A DNA stretch of 64,000 nt, taken from positions 3,265,885-3,329,884 of the forward strand of contig CM030943.1 of the NCBI GenBank assembly GCA_018136815.1. The letters are read 5' to 3'. The translations under genes were made by a program, and so were the position numbers. This stretch comes from Isochrysis galbana. Lineage: Eukaryota > Haptophyta > Isochrysidales > Isochrysidaceae. The notes beneath the pieces were generated by a model. The model was not told the origin of the DNA. It did not search any database and saw nothing but the letters and a program-made list of their open reading frames with translations. Shown here one piece after another: positions 62,413-64,000 of the stretch. Positions within the stretch are counted from its first letter, which is position 1; each line of letters begins with the position of its first letter.

Positions 62413-62700
62413 GGGCGGGGAAGCCCCGGGTAGCCGCTGCAGCCGCGCCATCGCACATCCATCCACTCCCTGGGCCTCCATCCCCTACGGATCACCGAAC
62501 TCCAACGCCCCATACATGGAGCGAGGGCCTGTAGAGGCGGGCAGGTGGCCAGCCAACGCGCCCGCCACCCGCCGTCTCGCGCCAGAGTTAGAAAACCTTA
62601 AGAACCACCTTAAGCTTTTCAAGAGATAGGCTTTAGAGTCGTTTTTTTTTCACTCGCGTAGAAGTTAGAAACGACGCGGATGCTCTGCTTGAGTGTCGTG
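62413..62700. other. Upstream flank of the peptidase gene
   Basis: Includes CCTTAAGAACCACCTTAAG (62588-62616, partly direct repeat) and a T-run at 62642-62650. No CT tract is present before this gene, unlike most of the others. Confidence 0.4.
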
Positions 62701-64000
62701 ATGGCGTCGTCGGCTTCTCTTCCGTTTCGCCACCAGGCGGCGGCCTCGCTCTCTCGGCGGTGGGCGTCGGCGGAGGTGCGCAGCGGGCAGGGCGTGGCCA
62801 CCGTGCGCGTCGACTGGTCCGACACCGCGCTTCGTGAGGCCGATGCTGCCTCGCAAGCCTCCACGTTCTCTCTTCACACCTCGCTGCTCTCTGCTCACAC
62901 CACGCCGGCCTCTCTCCCTGCCGGCCTCCACGCCTATTCCTCTCCGGCACCCGTGGGCCTCAAGAGCCGCGCAAGCCACCCGAGGCTTCCCCTTGAGTTC
63001 CGGCTGCTCGAGGCCGACGGAGGCCTCGTGGCTGAGGTGTGGAGCAAAGGCGCGAGAGTGGGCTCAAAGGGTTTGAAAGAAACCCTCGGCCCGAAGCCGC
63101 TCTCTGCCGGCGTCTTCGGCGCGCCGCGCTTCAGTCCGAGCGGGGATGCCATCGTCTGGACCGCAGAGAAGCTCTGTGGGCGCGACAAGGTCAAGGGCTA
63201 CTGGGCGGAGGAGGAGAAGGGGTCGGGAGAGGAGAAGGAGAAGGGAGGAGGCGGGGCGACGGAGAAGGCGCCAGGCGGCGGCATGAAACCGTTTGACAAG
63301 TTCCGCCCGAAGCGTGGTTTTGGCGAGACGATCGGCGTGGAAGATTCGGTGATCGTCGCGTGGAAGTGGGGCGAGGCGAAGGGGGGCTCGCTCGCCGTTT
63401 GGACGGGCGATGACTTGCTTCATGCGCTTCCCGACGGGATTCGGCGCGACAACGAGTGGCGCGCAGTGCCTGTCCATCCGACTTTCGATGGGAGCGAGGA
63501 GGGCCTCATCTTCTCGCTTTCTCTCCTGCCCAAGCGCGGTGCCGGCCTCTCCGCCTGCCTCAACCGGCGCACGCTCCTGTGCCACATGCCCAACGCGATA
63601 GGCGCTGCCACCGCCGCTAAAGACGCCCCGGTTGCGTCGCAACAGCTGTCGGTGCTCGATGACGGCTTCGTGGCGAGCTTCGCACGTCTTTCGCCCGACG
63701 GCACACGGCTCGCCTACGCGCGCGCTGCCGACGAGTTTGCCGGCCATTCCACCCCGTTCGAGCTGCGGTTGCTTTGCTGGGACCCTGCGCCTGCGGGCGG
63801 CGGGTCGCCGCGGCCAATTGGCTCACCGGTGACGCTACTTGACGCAGGCGTGGCTGTCGACGGCGGCGCCGGCTCCGACGCCAACAAACCGGGCGTGGCG
63901 CGCGGGCCAGGCGGCGCGCCCATCAGCTGGTACGGCTGGTGCGGCTTCCACGACGAGCTGGCCAGTCTGCGCTGGCTGGACGACGATGCAATCCTCTTCA
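62701..64000 (+). CDS. APEH: Acylaminoacyl-peptidase (APEH), N-terminal part
   Basis: Open from ATG 62701 to the window edge with no stop, 433 codons, apparently without introns. This is the beta-propeller half of the S9C acylaminoacyl-peptidase family: FSPSGDAIVWTAEKL, …GFGETIGVEDSVIVAWKWGE (the DWGE-like region), an EGLIFSLSLLPKRGAGL strand, CLNRRTLLCHMP (the CxNRRSxLY-like motif of the family) and FARLSPDGTRLAYAR. The catalytic alpha/beta-hydrolase domain with Ser-Asp-His lies beyond the end. The enzyme removes N-acylated residues from peptides in the cytosol. A charged Gly/Lys/Glu insert (about residues 175-200) is not usual. Other S9 peptidases are possible but the CLNRR motif favours APEH. 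Confidence 0.8.
   Translation, partial: MASSASLPFRHQAAASLSRRWASAEVRSGQGVATVRVDWSDTALREADAASQASTFSLHTSLLSAHTTPASLPAGLHAYSSPAPVGLKSRASHPRLPLEFRLLEADGGLVAEVWSKGARVGSKGLKETLGPKPLSAGVFGAPRFSPSGDAIVWTAEKLCGRDKVKGYWAEEEKGSGEEKEKGGGGATEKAPGGGMKPFDKFRPKRGFGETIGVEDSVIVAWKWGEAKGGSLAVWTGDDLLHALPDGIRRDNEWRAVPVHPTFDGSEEGLIFSLSLLPKRGAGLSACLNRRTLLCHMPNAIGAATAAKDAPVASQQLSVLDDGFVASFARLSPDGTRLAYARAADEFAGHSTPFELRLLCWDPAPAGGGSPRPIGSPVTLLDAGVAVDGGAGSDANKPGVARGPGGAPISWYGWCGFHDELASLRWLDDDAILF

Overview
The window looks like GC-rich nuclear DNA from a flagellated single-celled eukaryote, probably a microalga; a haptophyte is my best guess, by inference only. Support: intron-rich genes, an axonemal inner-arm dynein heavy chain, a plant/alga-style chromomethylase-like DNA methyltransferase, very dense CT/GA microsatellites, several families of retroelement and terminal-inverted-repeat debris, and about 12% of the introns I could place (6 of 51) with a GC instead of a GT donor. 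One 100-base assembly gap lies at 59701-59800.

Layout. 0-3 kb: retroelement fragments, then a ~1.85 kb pyrimidine-only minisatellite. 2.8-3.8 kb (+): a small FAM210/DUF1279-type protein. 5.1-18.9 kb (-): a nearly complete axonemal dynein heavy chain in 11 exons, convergent with the FAM210 gene. 19-28.9 kb: no host gene; a 66-bp minisatellite split by a small TA-inserting transposon, a gag-like repeat split by a 667-bp inverted-repeat element, a defective LINE-type element, a ~1 kb foldback structure and long CT tracts. 28.9-31.7 kb (+): a bZIP transcription factor. 32-36.3 kb: a membrane-protein fragment and two opposing retroelement pieces. 36.5-37.1 kb (+): splicing factor SF3B6 (p14). 38.8-46.4 kb (-): a 26-exon cytosine-5 DNA methyltransferase. 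46.5-53 kb: GA tracts, Ty3/gypsy-like gag and integrase remnants, direct repeats, palindromes and the second small transposon. 53.4-55.0 kb (+): an ERCC4-type nuclease. 57.5-60.4 kb (-): proteasome ATPase Rpt2. 61-62.4 kb: LINE 3' fragment and a large inverted repeat. 62.7 kb to the end (+): start of an acylaminoacyl-peptidase.

The host genes are unrelated housekeeping or regulatory genes and do not form a pathway. Gene models were built by hand from splice consensus, phase and family conservation; in the dynein, methyltransferase, Rpt2, SF3B6, FAM210, bZIP and nuclease genes all the junction phases I placed agree.

The most interesting single locus is the DNA methyltransferase. It joins a MET1/DNMT1-like replication-foci (RFTS) region, an N-terminal CUE-like segment, one BAH domain and a chromodomain-like insert between catalytic motifs I and IV, which is the chromomethylase layout. 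The mobile-element part is also informative: two different transposon insertions can be read with their target duplications because the empty site is present elsewhere in the window, and three retroelement pieces share a hairpin just before the same start codon.
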